DNA from: Arcobacter sp.
GTDB lineage: Bacteria; Campylobacterota; Campylobacteria; Campylobacterales; Arcobacteraceae
Assembly: GCA_002685075.1 (NCBI GenBank)
Contig: NYWO01000010.1
Location: 1-37,346 of the forward strand
Length of the DNA stretch: 37,346 bases
Direction: 5' to 3'
The position numbers and the translations under genes were made by a program. Below are positions 8,839-16,301 of the stretch, piece by piece. The first letter of the stretch is position 1; each line of letters opens with the position of its first letter. The notes under the pieces were generated by a model. The model searched no databases. It was not told the DNA's origin and was given only the letters and a program-made list of their open reading frames with translations.

Positions 8839-9250
8839 ACTTTTCTCTTAATCTATCTATTGAAAATTTGTTCAATTCAATAAAATATGAAAGAATAAAA
8901 AAGAATACTGCATATATCATTTGAGAAGACATAACATTCCAATTTTCTTGTAATCCTGAACCAAATACTAAAAATACTATTAATAGTCCACCTAATAAAT
9001 AAACTCTACTTGTAAATAAACCAAAAATAAGTAAAATACCAAGAATAAACTCTGAAAAAGGAATCATATAAGATGCAATACTAACCATAAATTCAGGCAA
9101 AATCGTATTAGAAAATTTCCCTATCATCCATGAATTAAATCCATCAAGATTTAACATTCGTGCAATACCATGAGTAAGCATATTTACACCCATAGTAAGT
9201 CTTAGTATTAAATAAGCTAATTCTATAGTTTTTTGTTTTGAATTATTCAT
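8837..9250 (-). CDS. DoxX family membrane protein
   Basis: Protein of 137 aa with four predicted membrane helices. The first helix region LILRLTMGVNMLTHGIARM and the second pair IPFSEFILGILLIFGL match DoxX/DoxD-like proteins, which are linked to thiol or quinone redox chemistry. It is the third gene of the operon behind the thioredoxin-like and CcdA-like genes (12-base gap), which supports a redox role. Substrate unknown. Confidence 0.8.
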   Translation of the reverse strand: MNNSKQKTIELAYLILRLTMGVNMLTHGIARMLNLDGFNSWMIGKFSNTILPEFMVSIASYMIPFSEFILGILLIFGLFTSRVYLLGGLLIVFLVFGSGLQENWNVMSSQMIYAVFFFILSYFIELNKFSIDRLREK

Positions 9251-9262
9251 CTTTTAACCTTT

Positions 9263-9934
9263 TTAAAATAATGATGATTGATAATAAATAATATAAATCC
9301 CTGCAACAATAAGAAAAACTGCACTTATTTTTTGCATATGAGGCAAAATAGAATTTATTTTTCTACTTATAAAATCTTTTGCAAAAATTGAACTCATGAT
9401 TGTAATTAGCATTAATAAACTAATTCCAATAAAATAAGCCACAATATAACTCACCCCTAAAGCCGTATTAGGTTCACTAAAAGCTTGTGTTGCCACTACT
9501 AAAAATAGTGGGAATAAACACCCTAATGCTCCAATAGCATAAGCTATTCCAAAGAAGAAAGCTTCTTTTACTTCATTTTCATGCTTTTTTTGATTCATAT
9601 GAATATTTACACTAAAATCTTTTCCAAAAAGCATTAATATAGCAACTATAATAAGTATAGCCCCTAGTGAAACTGCTACATATTTCATGTAACTTTTGAT
9701 TAACTCTGCTGCAATAACTATAAAACCACTTGCAATTGCATATATAAATAAAATACCTAAGATAGAAAAAAATGCTAATTTTAAACCTCTTAATAAAAGA
9801 TGAATTTTACTTTGATTTGATACATTATTTCTAGAGATAAAAGATACGATATAAGCAGGAAGAAGTGCAACGGCACAAGGGGCAAAGAATGCAAATACCC
9901 CTTGAAGAAAAGAAAAGTATATAAAACTATTCAT
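9263..9934 (-). CDS. CcdA/DsbD-type thiol-disulfide transmembrane protein
   Basis: Protein of 223 aa with about six helices. The two redox cysteines of CcdA-type proteins are C20 in FFAPCAVALLPAY and C139 in AIGALGCLFPLF, each near a membrane-buried proline. Such proteins pass electrons from cytoplasmic thioredoxin across the inner membrane to periplasmic thiol proteins. It overlaps the upstream thioredoxin-like gene by eight bases, so that protein is the natural partner. Confidence 0.87.
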   Translation of the reverse strand: MNSFIYFSFLQGVFAFFAPCAVALLPAYIVSFISRNNVSNQSKIHLLLRGLKLAFFSILGILFIYAIASGFIVIAAELIKSYMKYVAVSLGAILIIVAILMLFGKDFSVNIHMNQKKHENEVKEAFFFGIAYAIGALGCLFPLFLVVATQAFSEPNTALGVSYIVAYFIGISLLMLITIMSSIFAKDFISRKINSILPHMQKISAVFLIVAGIYIIYYQSSLF

Positions 9935-10403
9935 TTCTTAATGAATCATCTAACAACTTAGTATACTCTTCTAGTGTAAGATGCCCTCTGTCTTTAAATG
10001 TAATTTCACCTTTTGAGTTAAGCATAATCGTTGTAGCTTGTCCTGTTACTCCAAAAGCAACCATAAGCTTTGGATTACCTGCAACTGAAGGATAAACTAA
10101 ACCATGTTTTTTTGCTAATTTTGTAAGTACTTCGTTTGTATCTGTTGGATCAATACTAATTGATACAAAATTTACTCTATCTTTATATGTTTTATAAACA
10201 CTATTAATTGATGGCCAGTTTTTTGCACAAGTTGGACACCATGATGCTGTAAAATAAACTAATGTTGGTTTTTTTGTTTCTAAAAAACCTTTTAAACTTA
10301 CTTTTTCACCTGTAATTGTTGTTGCTTCAAAATCGGGAGCCATTGTAGGTGCGGCAAACATAGTACCAAAAAACAGTGCTAAACTTAATATTATTTTTTT
10401 CAT
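9927..10403 (-). CDS. Periplasmic TlpA/ResA-like thioredoxin
   Basis: Protein of 158 aa with signal peptide (about 1-18, MKKIILSLALFFGTMFAA). The thioredoxin fold follows with redox motif WCPTC (C56, C59) and a cis-proline-type GVTGQATT segment near residue 125. Such proteins reduce or repair periplasmic thiols, for example during cytochrome c maturation or peroxide defence. First gene of the tlpA-ccdA-doxX operon, with AAAGGA before the ATG. Confidence 0.87.
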   Translation of the reverse strand: MKKIILSLALFFGTMFAAPTMAPDFEATTITGEKVSLKGFLETKKPTLVYFTASWCPTCAKNWPSINSVYKTYKDRVNFVSISIDPTDTNEVLTKLAKKHGLVYPSVAGNPKLMVAFGVTGQATTIMLNSKGEITFKDRGHLTLEEYTKLLDDSLRNE

Positions 10404-10434
10404 AATTTTCCTTTAAAATTTATAAGATGAAGAA

Positions 10435-10440
10435 ATTATA
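10435..10440 (-). promoter_or_regulatory. -10 box of the tlpA-ccdA-doxX operon
   Basis: A perfect TATAAT on the minus strand. With the box at -12 to -7, transcription would start at 10428, giving a leader of about 25 bases. Confidence 0.55.
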
Positions 10441-10461
10441 TATAATAATAAGAAAAATGTA

Positions 10462-10477
10462 TGTGATAAATATCACA
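10462..10477. promoter_or_regulatory. Perfect Crp/Fnr-family operator
   Basis: TGTGATA and TATCACA are perfect inverted arms around a 2-base centre, matching TGTGA-N6-TCACA exactly. Its centre is 41.5 bases upstream of the start inferred from the TATAAT box, the class II activator position. It also lies about 70 bases before the divergent gene at 10547, which it might affect as well. Confidence 0.75.
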
Positions 10478-10546
10478 TAAGACTTCAAATAGCTTTACTA
10501 TGATAAAATTAATTTTTAAAATAATATATATACCAAGGTGTAATTA

Positions 10547-10939
10547 GTGTCAATTTTTACTTTACAATCATTAGCAGGTGGATTTCTAGATGAAGACCTA
10601 GAACATTTTAATAAATATTTTGATGACTGGTGTATTCAGTTTGAAAGCTATGAAGATGCACAAGATATAGCACAAACATTAGAAAATCAAGAAGCTATTG
10701 ATATAGTTGAAATAACACCTTTAACTTATCCAAAGTATTTTTTTTCTGAACTTAAAGGTACTATTTATACTACACGTCAAATTGATGATAAGATTATTTG
10801 TGTAGTAGAGCCTTCTATGGGTTCTAGTTTTAAAATAGCAATTTGTGATCTTAAAACAAAAAAAATACGATTAACAAAAACTAACTATAAAAGTATTCCA
10901 AGTATTGAAGGTGCTTTTGTTAATTTTGGTGTAAAGTAA
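10547..10939 (+). CDS. Hypothetical protein, 130 aa
   Basis: GTG start with AAGGTG seven bases upstream. The protein is acidic and soluble, with no signal or membrane segment. The N-terminal half is rich in Asp, Glu and aromatic residues (DEDLEHFNKYFDDW); the second half looks like alternating beta strands. It is followed after nine bases by another unknown soluble gene, probably in one operon, and is divergent from the thioredoxin operon. No family recognised. Confidence 0.6.
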   Translation: MSIFTLQSLAGGFLDEDLEHFNKYFDDWCIQFESYEDAQDIAQTLENQEAIDIVEITPLTYPKYFFSELKGTIYTTRQIDDKIICVVEPSMGSSFKIAICDLKTKKIRLTKTNYKSIPSIEGAFVNFGVK

Positions 10940-10948
10940 AAAGCATAA

Positions 10949-11587
10949 ATGAACTTAGAAAAATTAAAAGATTTAGAAGCAGAATTTTTAGAAACATATC
11001 CAGAAGGTTTCAAAGATGAAAGTTTCTTCCCTTCAATACAAAAGTTTAATCCTCAGAAATTAGAAGATTTTGCTAAAGAACAACTCAAAAAAGAAAACTT
11101 TGAAAATCCAAATTTATTTGTAGAAGGCTTTTTTAAAACCGTACAAAAATCAGTTATGGTTTCACTATTTGATAAGCTTAAATTAAAAGATGCTATTGCA
11201 AGTTTGAACTCCTATGAAAAAGATATGTTAAGTATCGAAATATATGAGTTTTTATACGGAAATAAAAAAGATGGTTTTGAAGGTTTAGTAGAATTTTTAG
11301 CTCAATATAACTTAGCAAAATGGACTATTATAAGTGTAACTGCATATTGTATAAATAGGCATGACGAGTATTTCATAAAACCAACTACTACAAAAATGGT
11401 AATAAAATATTTTGAACTTCCAGACTTAATATATAAACCAAAACCTAGCTATGAGTTTTATAAAAATTATAAAAAAGCCTTAGATAAAATGAAATCAAAC
11501 TTAGATGCATCACTTACTTTTGATAATGTAGCTTTTACAAGTTTTTTAAAAATAGCTATTGAAGCAGATAAGAGTGATATATCTTAA
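10949..11587 (+). CDS. Hypothetical helical protein, 212 aa
   Basis: A soluble, Lys- and Phe-rich, mostly helical protein starting MNLEKLKDLEAEFLETYPEGF. No signal, membrane span or catalytic motif seen. The N-terminal part reads like genes often annotated only as hypothetical in Campylobacterota. Probably co-transcribed with the preceding gene. It ends convergently with the DUF2326 remnant, overlapping it by four bases. Confidence 0.6.
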   Translation: MNLEKLKDLEAEFLETYPEGFKDESFFPSIQKFNPQKLEDFAKEQLKKENFENPNLFVEGFFKTVQKSVMVSLFDKLKLKDAIASLNSYEKDMLSIEIYEFLYGNKKDGFEGLVEFLAQYNLAKWTIISVTAYCINRHDEYFIKPTTTKMVIKYFELPDLIYKPKPSYEFYKNYKKALDKMKSNLDASLTFDNVAFTSFLKIAIEADKSDIS

Positions 11588-11820
11588 AAAATTTCTTGAT
11601 TTTTAATAGCATCTTCATTTAATGGAATAATAGTTTGAATACCAATTCTATCTAATTGATGAATTGCATTATAAATGCCTTTTTCATAAGTATTTTTGTC
11701 ACCATCAAAAGGGCTAGTCTTCCCTACACCATTAGAGTCTGATAGTATAAAGTTTATACCTTTATCAAATACTATTGTTTTAAAATTATCATTGTTTGCA
11801 TATAGTTTTGATATTTTCAT
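11584..11820 (-). pseudogene. Collapsed DUF2326-type ATPase (N- and C-terminal pieces joined)
   Basis: 78 aa. The first 36 residues (MKISKLYANNDNFKTIVFDKG onward, with a weakened P-loop SNGVGKTS) look like the start of DUF2326/Rad50-like ATPases. The remainder (FDGDKNTYEKGIYNAIHQLD, then TIIPLNEDAI) looks like the extreme C-terminus of the same family, normally about 500 residues later. An internal deletion kept the frame. Its ATG overlaps the stop of the hydrolase gene upstream (ATGA). DUF2326 proteins occur in some three-component ABC defence systems; no partner gene is present. Assignment is from memory of family ends, so moderate. Confidence 0.5.
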
Positions 11821-12989
11821 TTATACATCCTTGTATCATTTTTAGAGTTTATTACTTCTGTCATATTTGCTATAGTCTTTTCAAAGTATGGATTCCAAGT
11901 AAGTCTTGCAAAATACTTACCCTCTTCTTGTAAACCCCAAGCTGAATACCAAAGTTGGTCTTCTTGGCTATTATAAATCTTATCTTGTCCATTTCTAAAC
12001 ATTTTAAATTGACTGTTTTTTCCATAAAAGAAATTATCTTTTTTAAATAACACACTTAAATGAGAAAAGTTACCAATATTTTCAGAAGGAATATAAGAAG
12101 GTAAATAAGTAATTCTATTATCACTAAAACTCTTATCTTTTCCATACCAAATAAGTTGACTTTTTGGATTTTTAAACTTATTTGTAAAAATTGATACTAT
12201 ATCCTTAGAATTTATAACACTATCATCTTGGCTAATAGTTATAAATACTGGTTTTGAAAAACTCTTAGAATCAAAAGCTTCTTCAACTTTTTGTAAAGAC
12301 TTATAATATAAATTTGAAGCATTCATTGATAGAGATTCATATCGCAAGATATTTTGACTATAGTCATTTTGAAATAGCCATGTTTTGAAAAAAGAACCAA
12401 TTCCAGAAAAAGGCAATAATGTACTTTGATTTGAAGCAAAGCCAGGTGAGAAAAGTAATAAACCTGAAATATCCTCTTCATTTTCAAAAGCATAAGAAGT
12501 CACAAGATTAGCTCCTGTTGAAAATCCTCCAAGCCATAACTCATCTACTTCTTTCTCTAATAGTTTTATATGATGTTTTACTAGATTTTCCCATTGCTCA
12601 AACTCTACGTTTATTAAATCAGCAGGTTTGCTACCATGACCTGTTAGTAAAACAGTTCTTACTAAAAAACCTTGAGAAACTAGTTCTTGTGCTAAATCCT
12701 GAAAATAGCCAGGAGAATCACCAAGTCCATGAACTAGCAAAATTCCTTTTGATGCTTTTTGATTGATAGGTTTTTTTTCAAATGGTGAGTTTAAAAAAAG
12801 CTCTAACTGCGGACTTTTTGTCAAAAATACTCGATTGTTTTCTAACCATCTTTTATTTTCATTTACATATTTTGAAAAATCTTCTTGGTTAAAAGTTGGA
12901 AGTGTTTTAGAAGAAATATATAAAGGGTTTTCATTATTTGCAAAACAAAAATTGAAAGTTAGTATTAGTAATATAAAAAATTTAGTCAA
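11817..12989 (-). CDS. Secreted alpha/beta hydrolase (esterase/lipase-like)
   Basis: Protein of 390 aa with a signal peptide (about 1-18). The fold begins at GILLVHGLGDSPGYF (oxyanion HG). The nucleophile elbow is GFSTG (S157), the acid is probably in ISQDDSVI and the histidine in NFSHLSVL. A C-terminal extension of about 100 residues (SQEDQLWYSAWGLQEEGKYF) is not part of the core. It probably cleaves an ester in the periplasm; substrate unknown. Start ATG at 12989, 19 bases after the GNAT gene on the same strand. Confidence 0.8.
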   Translation of the reverse strand: MTKFFILLILTFNFCFANNENPLYISSKTLPTFNQEDFSKYVNENKRWLENNRVFLTKSPQLELFLNSPFEKKPINQKASKGILLVHGLGDSPGYFQDLAQELVSQGFLVRTVLLTGHGSKPADLINVEFEQWENLVKHHIKLLEKEVDELWLGGFSTGANLVTSYAFENEEDISGLLLFSPGFASNQSTLLPFSGIGSFFKTWLFQNDYSQNILRYESLSMNASNLYYKSLQKVEEAFDSKSFSKPVFITISQDDSVINSKDIVSIFTNKFKNPKSQLIWYGKDKSFSDNRITYLPSYIPSENIGNFSHLSVLFKKDNFFYGKNSQFKMFRNGQDKIYNSQEDQLWYSAWGLQEEGKYFARLTWNPYFEKTIANMTEVINSKNDTRMYK

Positions 12990-13008
12990 TGTTTTTAGCC
13001 TTTATCAT

Positions 13009-13494
13009 TTAGTATCTTAACAACATATCATTCCATTGTGAACCACCATGGCTTGAATCTGATACACCTTGATGAATAAAGCCAAAGCCTTGGTAAAACT
13101 TAACAAGGTTATCTTTACAAGTAAGTACCATTCCTTTATGTTTATGATTTTTACTAAACTCAATAAAATGTTTTGTAAGTGCTGATGCATAACCTTGGTT
13201 TTGATATTTAGGATCAACTGCTAAGCCAAATACTGTTTGGTATTCACCTTGAGGACAATGAAGTTTACTATTTGAATAAAGAGCATCAGGAAGTTCTGGA
13301 GTATTATTAATACATCCATTAATATGACCAACAATAATACCATCACTTTCTAATACAAAAAAACATTCAGGAAAAACTGAAAATCGATTTTGAAATGATT
13401 CTAATGACGCAGCTTCAGACTCAGAAAAACAAATTCCTTCTATTTCTGACATACGGTTAATATCTTCTTTTAAAGCTTGACGAATTTTGTACAT
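13009..13494 (-). CDS. GNAT family N-acetyltransferase
   Basis: Protein of 161 aa with a complete GNAT fold. It starts MYKIRQALKEDINRMSEIEG. Motif A is VFGLAVDPKYQNQGYASALT, whose Q-x-x-G-x-A loop binds acetyl-CoA pyrophosphate, and motif B is around VKFYQGFGFIHQG. The substrate, small amine or protein, cannot be predicted. It sits directly before the hydrolase gene. Confidence 0.88.
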   Translation of the reverse strand: MYKIRQALKEDINRMSEIEGICFSESEAASLESFQNRFSVFPECFFVLESDGIIVGHINGCINNTPELPDALYSNSKLHCPQGEYQTVFGLAVDPKYQNQGYASALTKHFIEFSKNHKHKGMVLTCKDNLVKFYQGFGFIHQGVSDSSHGGSQWNDMLLRY

Positions 13495-13605
13495 TTAAAT
13501 TCCTTATTTGTCATTTTAACTCTTTTAGACTTAAAAATTCCGTGTCTCTTATTTATTTTTTCGCTATTATTCGTATTATGATTAGTTAGCAAAAAGGACA
13601 AAAAA

Positions 13606-14073
13606 GTGAAAGTAAACATTCCAGGAAAAGAAGAACTAGAACTTCAAAACATCGTATTTGATTATAATGGTACGATTGCAATTGACGGTAAACTAATTGA
13701 AGGCATTAAAAAAAGTATAAATGAACTTTCAAACTCTTTTAAATTTTATGTAATCACTGCTGATACTTATGGAAGTGTTGAAAAAGAGCTTGTAGATACA
13801 AATTGTGAGATTATAAAAATATCAAAGTCATCTCAAGATATTAGTAAGTTAGATTTTATTAAGAGTTTAGGTTCTTCTACAACGCTAAGTGTGGGAAATG
13901 GACGAAATGATAAGTTGATGCTAAAAGAGTCTATTTTGGGTATTGCTATCTTGCAAGATGAGGGTTTATGTACTGAGACTTTGTTGAATTCTGATATTTT
14001 AGTAAAATCAATTTTTGACGTATTCTCTTTTTTGAAAGATGAAAATAGATTAATAGCTACATTAAGGAATTAA
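13606..14073 (+). CDS. HAD-superfamily protein (soluble P-type ATPase-like, COG4087-like)
   Basis: Protein of 155 aa. HAD motif I reads VFDYNGTIA: the nucleophile D is kept, while the second position is N where most phosphatases have D. Motif II is VITADT and motif IV GNGRNDKLML. That pattern with no cap domain is the stand-alone P-domain type related to P-type ATPases. The reaction is unknown; the N at position +2 may affect phosphatase activity. GTG start at 13606 with AAGGA upstream. Monocistronic. Confidence 0.75.
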   Translation: MKVNIPGKEELELQNIVFDYNGTIAIDGKLIEGIKKSINELSNSFKFYVITADTYGSVEKELVDTNCEIIKISKSSQDISKLDFIKSLGSSTTLSVGNGRNDKLMLKESILGIAILQDEGLCTETLLNSDILVKSIFDVFSFLKDENRLIATLRN

Positions 14074-14223
14074 GGTACTTTATATTTGTTTATCTCCATG
14101 AAAAGTATGAGAGAGCTTTCTAAAAATGTATCTATATATCATTTTTACTAAATGTAAATTAAATTCATTATATATTATTATCATTTAATTAATAAAAAAA
14201 TTATATTTTATAAGATATACTAT

Positions 14224-14241
14224 CCCTATTAAAACATAGGG
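14224..14241 (+). promoter_or_regulatory. Hairpin overlapping the ribosome site of the lipoprotein gene
   Basis: CCCTAT and ATAGGG form a 6-bp stem with a 6-base loop. The 3' arm overlaps the AGGGAG ribosome site of the ATG at 14249, so folding would hide it. Possible translational or temperature control, by inference only. Confidence 0.35.
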
Positions 14242-14248
14242 AGTTATT

Positions 14249-14623
14249 ATGAAAAAAATTTTAATTGGTACTGTTGCTACGGCTATAAGTTTATTATTAG
14301 TCTCTTGTGCAAGTACAAATCCTGTTCCTAAAAATGTAGTATTTTTAAATGATAGTGAAATAAAAACATTATTTAACGATAAGACTGCAAGTGGATTAAC
14401 TTCAGGTTCTGGAAAACCTTATGAAATCAAGTTCAACTCTAATGGAACTTTTGAAGGAACAATTTCTTCAAATAATATATCTGGTACATGGTTTGTAAAA
14501 GGCAACGATAAATGTATGACTATTAGAAATAGAGATTATTGTTCAAAGCATTATAAACTAAATGGTGAATATTTTACTTATAATGAAGACAAAAATAGAA
14601 TTGTTCCTATTACTATAAAATAA
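14249..14623 (+). CDS. Small secreted lipoprotein (DUF995-like C-terminus)
   Basis: Protein of 124 aa. Signal peptide with lipobox LVSC (cleavage before C20) predicts a lipid-anchored envelope protein. The mature part has a G-S-G-K-P-Y-E-I strand, G-T-W-F-V-K-G, then two cysteines (around CMTIRNRDYC) that may form a disulfide, a layout like DUF995 proteins. Function unknown. AGGGAG precedes the ATG. It is the last gene before the accessory island. Confidence 0.7.
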   Translation: MKKILIGTVATAISLLLVSCASTNPVPKNVVFLNDSEIKTLFNDKTASGLTSGSGKPYEIKFNSNGTFEGTISSNNISGTWFVKGNDKCMTIRNRDYCSKHYKLNGEYFTYNEDKNRIVPITIK

Positions 14624-14646
14624 AAAGCATTCATCTATTTAAAGAG

Positions 14647-14673
14647 AAGTTTTGTATTTTTATACAAATCTTC
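14647..14673. terminator. Terminator hairpin after the lipoprotein gene
   Basis: TTTGTAT and ATACAAA pair around TTTT (14651-14668). The stem can be extended by GAAG/CTTC past one mismatch, and a T-rich stretch follows. The sbcC fragment begins immediately to the right. Confidence 0.6.
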
Positions 14674-14679
14674 TTTTAT

Positions 14680-14816
14680 CTTGACTTCCAAATACTTCAT
14701 CAAAAGCTAGGAATCCTATCGTACTTGTTCCACTTAGCTCTGTTAGTGTCTTTGAGATGGCAATACGAAGTACTAAATTTGCTAGGTCAATTTCTCCACC
14801 TGAAAATCCCTCAATT
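14680..14816 (-). pseudogene. Fragment of sbcC (ABC signature to Walker B region)
   Basis: About 137 bases align without gaps to 28991-29127 inside intact sbcC, with about 17 mismatches counted by eye (near 88% identity). Most differences are silent: the translation still reads FSGGEIDLANLVLRIAIS and later FLAFDEVFGSQD. It has neither start nor stop and ends where a truncated cassette begins. It lies in the same orientation as sbcC, so it makes a direct repeat around the island. Confidence 0.85.
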
Positions 14817-14818
14817 TC

Positions 14819-14926
14819 CTATTTATTTACAGGATGAATTAAAGAATATTTCATTAAATCATTTAAGTCTCCTAAGTCTATAGCAGTATAATTTACATCT
14901 TCTGCTAACTTTTTAATTTGCTTCAT
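14819..14926 (-). pseudogene. Truncated gene of integron cassette 6 (35 codons left)
   Basis: ATG at 14926-14924, with GAGGA nine bases upstream, lies right after the cassette-start core GTTATAC (14952-14946). It reads MKQIKKLAEDVNYTAIDLGD and on to HPVNK, then TAG at the junction with the sbcC fragment. The start looks functional, as in an intact cassette gene. The rest of the gene and its attC are missing. The beginning recalls small cupin proteins, but that is a weak impression. Confidence 0.55.
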
Positions 14927-14945
14927 ATTATATATTCCTCTTTGA

Positions 14946-15002
14946 GTATAACGTTCGACTTCACTCATAGATTTATCTATTCAGTGCAAAGACTTGTTAT
15001 CA
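14946..15002 (-). other. attC site of cassette 5 (57 bp)
   Basis: Imperfect palindrome. TATAACGTTCGACTT with CACTCATAG at one end faces CTATTCAGTG with CTTGTTATCA at the other across a 5-base centre. Outer cores in minus-strand order are R'' TGATAAC and R' GTTATAC. R'' is the exact complement of the core GTTATCA that starts cassette 5 at 15433-15427. Confidence 0.75.
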
Positions 15003-15005
15003 TAT

Positions 15006-15271
15006 TTAAATATTTAAATGTATTTTATTTGATGCAAATTGATGTATTAAAACTTGGATAAGGTTTTGGTAAGGTACGCCATTTTCTAAAGCTTTCTTCT
15101 TAAGTTCATAAATATCATTTTCATTAACTCTTATAGATATAGCTTTTTTCTTTTGGTGTTTTACATAAGACTGTAATTCTAGTAATCTTTCATTAATATT
15201 TTTTTACTTTCCCATTCACCATTTTCAACACTTTGTAAAATATCTTGTTCATATTCATCTAAATTAGTCAT
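15006..15271 (-). pseudogene. Frameshifted CopG/RHH-type antitoxin (cassette 5)
   Basis: ATG at 15271-15269 reads MTNLDEYEQDILQSVENGEW then ESKK, and hits a stop unless one base is added in a run of seven A. Past that point the frame continues NINERLLELQSYV, then KAISIRVNENDIYELKKKAL and GVPYQNLIQVL to TAA. That is a ribbon-helix-helix antitoxin of the kind usually paired with a BrnT-like toxin. The shift lies in a homopolymer, so a sequencing error is possible. Confidence 0.65.
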
Positions 15272-15433
15272 TTTGAGACTCCTTTATTATATTTCTTGTT
15301 CATTTGTCTTGAAGGAATAATTGTTTTAAAAATATCGAAGTATCATCTAACAAATTACCACTTTCTATTGCCAATACCACATCTTCAAAACCTATATTTC
15401 TTTGTTCTTTTAAGAGTTTATTTTTTTGATAAC
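15268..15433 (-). pseudogene. BrnT-like toxin remnant (cassette 5)
   Basis: In frame from the cassette edge it reads KNKLLKEQRNIGFEDVVLAI, then ESGNLLDD, then IFLK; one base later the frame continues TIIPSRQMNKKYNKGVSK and stops overlapping the antitoxin ATG (ATGA). The start codon is missing because the cassette boundary cuts the gene. The central strands seem deleted between LLDD and IFLK, and a run of A is one base short. The toxin is therefore dead. The family call rests on the recognisable ends and the antitoxin next door. Confidence 0.55.
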
Positions 15434-15558
15434 GACCGAAGTGAGCTACAAGATGGTATAACTATAGAGATGTTTAATCTTTAATATATCTAATTTCATA
15501 TACTAAAACTCAATATTTTCGCAGTGAAATCTTGTTATCTCCTCTGATTTGTTGTACC
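15427..15558 (-). other. attC site of cassette 4 (132 bp)
   Basis: Imperfect palindrome: GATAACGACCGAAGTGAG with CTACAAGAT at the left faces ATCTTGTTATCTCCTCTG with ATTTGTTGTACC at the right, around an AT-rich centre. R'' (minus strand) is GGTACAAC, the exact complement of GTTGTACC that opens cassette 4 at 18066-18059. R' is GTTATCA. It lies just after the fic stop. Confidence 0.75.
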
Positions 15559-15597
15559 TTAATGCTCAAAGTACCATTAAAGTTTATCTTTACTTGT

Positions 15598-16290
15598 TTA
15601 TAATTCTATCAACTCTAAACTTTTTTTAATACTTTCATCAAGAAATACACATAAATTATCTTTATCATTTATAGCTTTTAAATAATCATCCCTATGCTCA
15701 TTTTCAATAAGTGGTGGGACTATATTGTTTTGTATAGCTTGATAAGCCATTAATAATCTTCCAACTCTTCCATTGCCATCTGCAAAGGGATGGATTCTTT
15801 CAAATAAAATGTGAAATTCTGATATATCAAGTAAGTCCATTTTATTACTATGAAATTTATAAAGTAAATTTTCAACATCATTTGAAATCATATGAGGTAA
15901 TGATAATTTTATATCTACACCCTTAATATATCTTTCATCAGTTCTATATGCTCCAATTGGTTTAGATACAAACTCTGGTGCTACCTTTAAAGCATCTTCA
16001 AACATAATTGCATGAATATCTTTGATGAAGCTACTATCTATAATATTATGTGGATTTGCAGCTTCACGAATGATTACATCATAAGCTTTTGCAAAGCCTA
16101 ATATCACAAGTTGTTCACCAAGTGGTTTATGTCCAGCTGTGTGTCCTAGTTCTAGTAACTCTTTTGTTTCTCCAAATGATAATGTAGTTCCTTCCATTGC
16201 ATTTGAGTGATGAGTGATTGAGATTCTTAATTGTCTAAAAAGTTCTTCTCTTTGTTTGAGTGTTAATTCGTTTAGTTTTTGCATATTCAT
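15598..16290 (-). CDS. Fic domain protein with N-terminal inhibitory helix
   Basis: Protein of 230 aa. The Fic motif HPFADGNGRVGR (from H167) is complete (HPFx[D/E]GNGRxxR), so it should transfer AMP or another nucleotide moiety to a hydroxyl of a target protein. The segment SNAMEG (S29, E33, G34) matches the (S/T)xxxE(G/N) inhibitory helix; being N-terminal it indicates a class II, self-inhibited Fic. Target unknown. ATG at 16290 is three bases after AGGA; the ATG at 16284 has better spacing. Second gene of cassette 4, 11 bases after the frameshifted pentapeptide gene. Confidence 0.9.
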   Translation of the reverse strand: MNMQKLNELTLKQREELFRQLRISITHHSNAMEGTTLSFGETKELLELGHTAGHKPLGEQLVILGFAKAYDVIIREAANPHNIIDSSFIKDIHAIMFEDALKVAPEFVSKPIGAYRTDERYIKGVDIKLSLPHMISNDVENLLYKFHSNKMDLLDISEFHILFERIHPFADGNGRVGRLLMAYQAIQNNIVPPLIENEHRDDYLKAINDKDNLCVFLDESIKKSLELIEL

Positions 16291-16301
16291 TATTCCTATT
16301 A

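Noticed and set aside
15296-15484. Plus-strand reading frame of 62 codons
   Set aside because: It runs antisense to the toxin remnant and across an attC site; composition is not protein-like.
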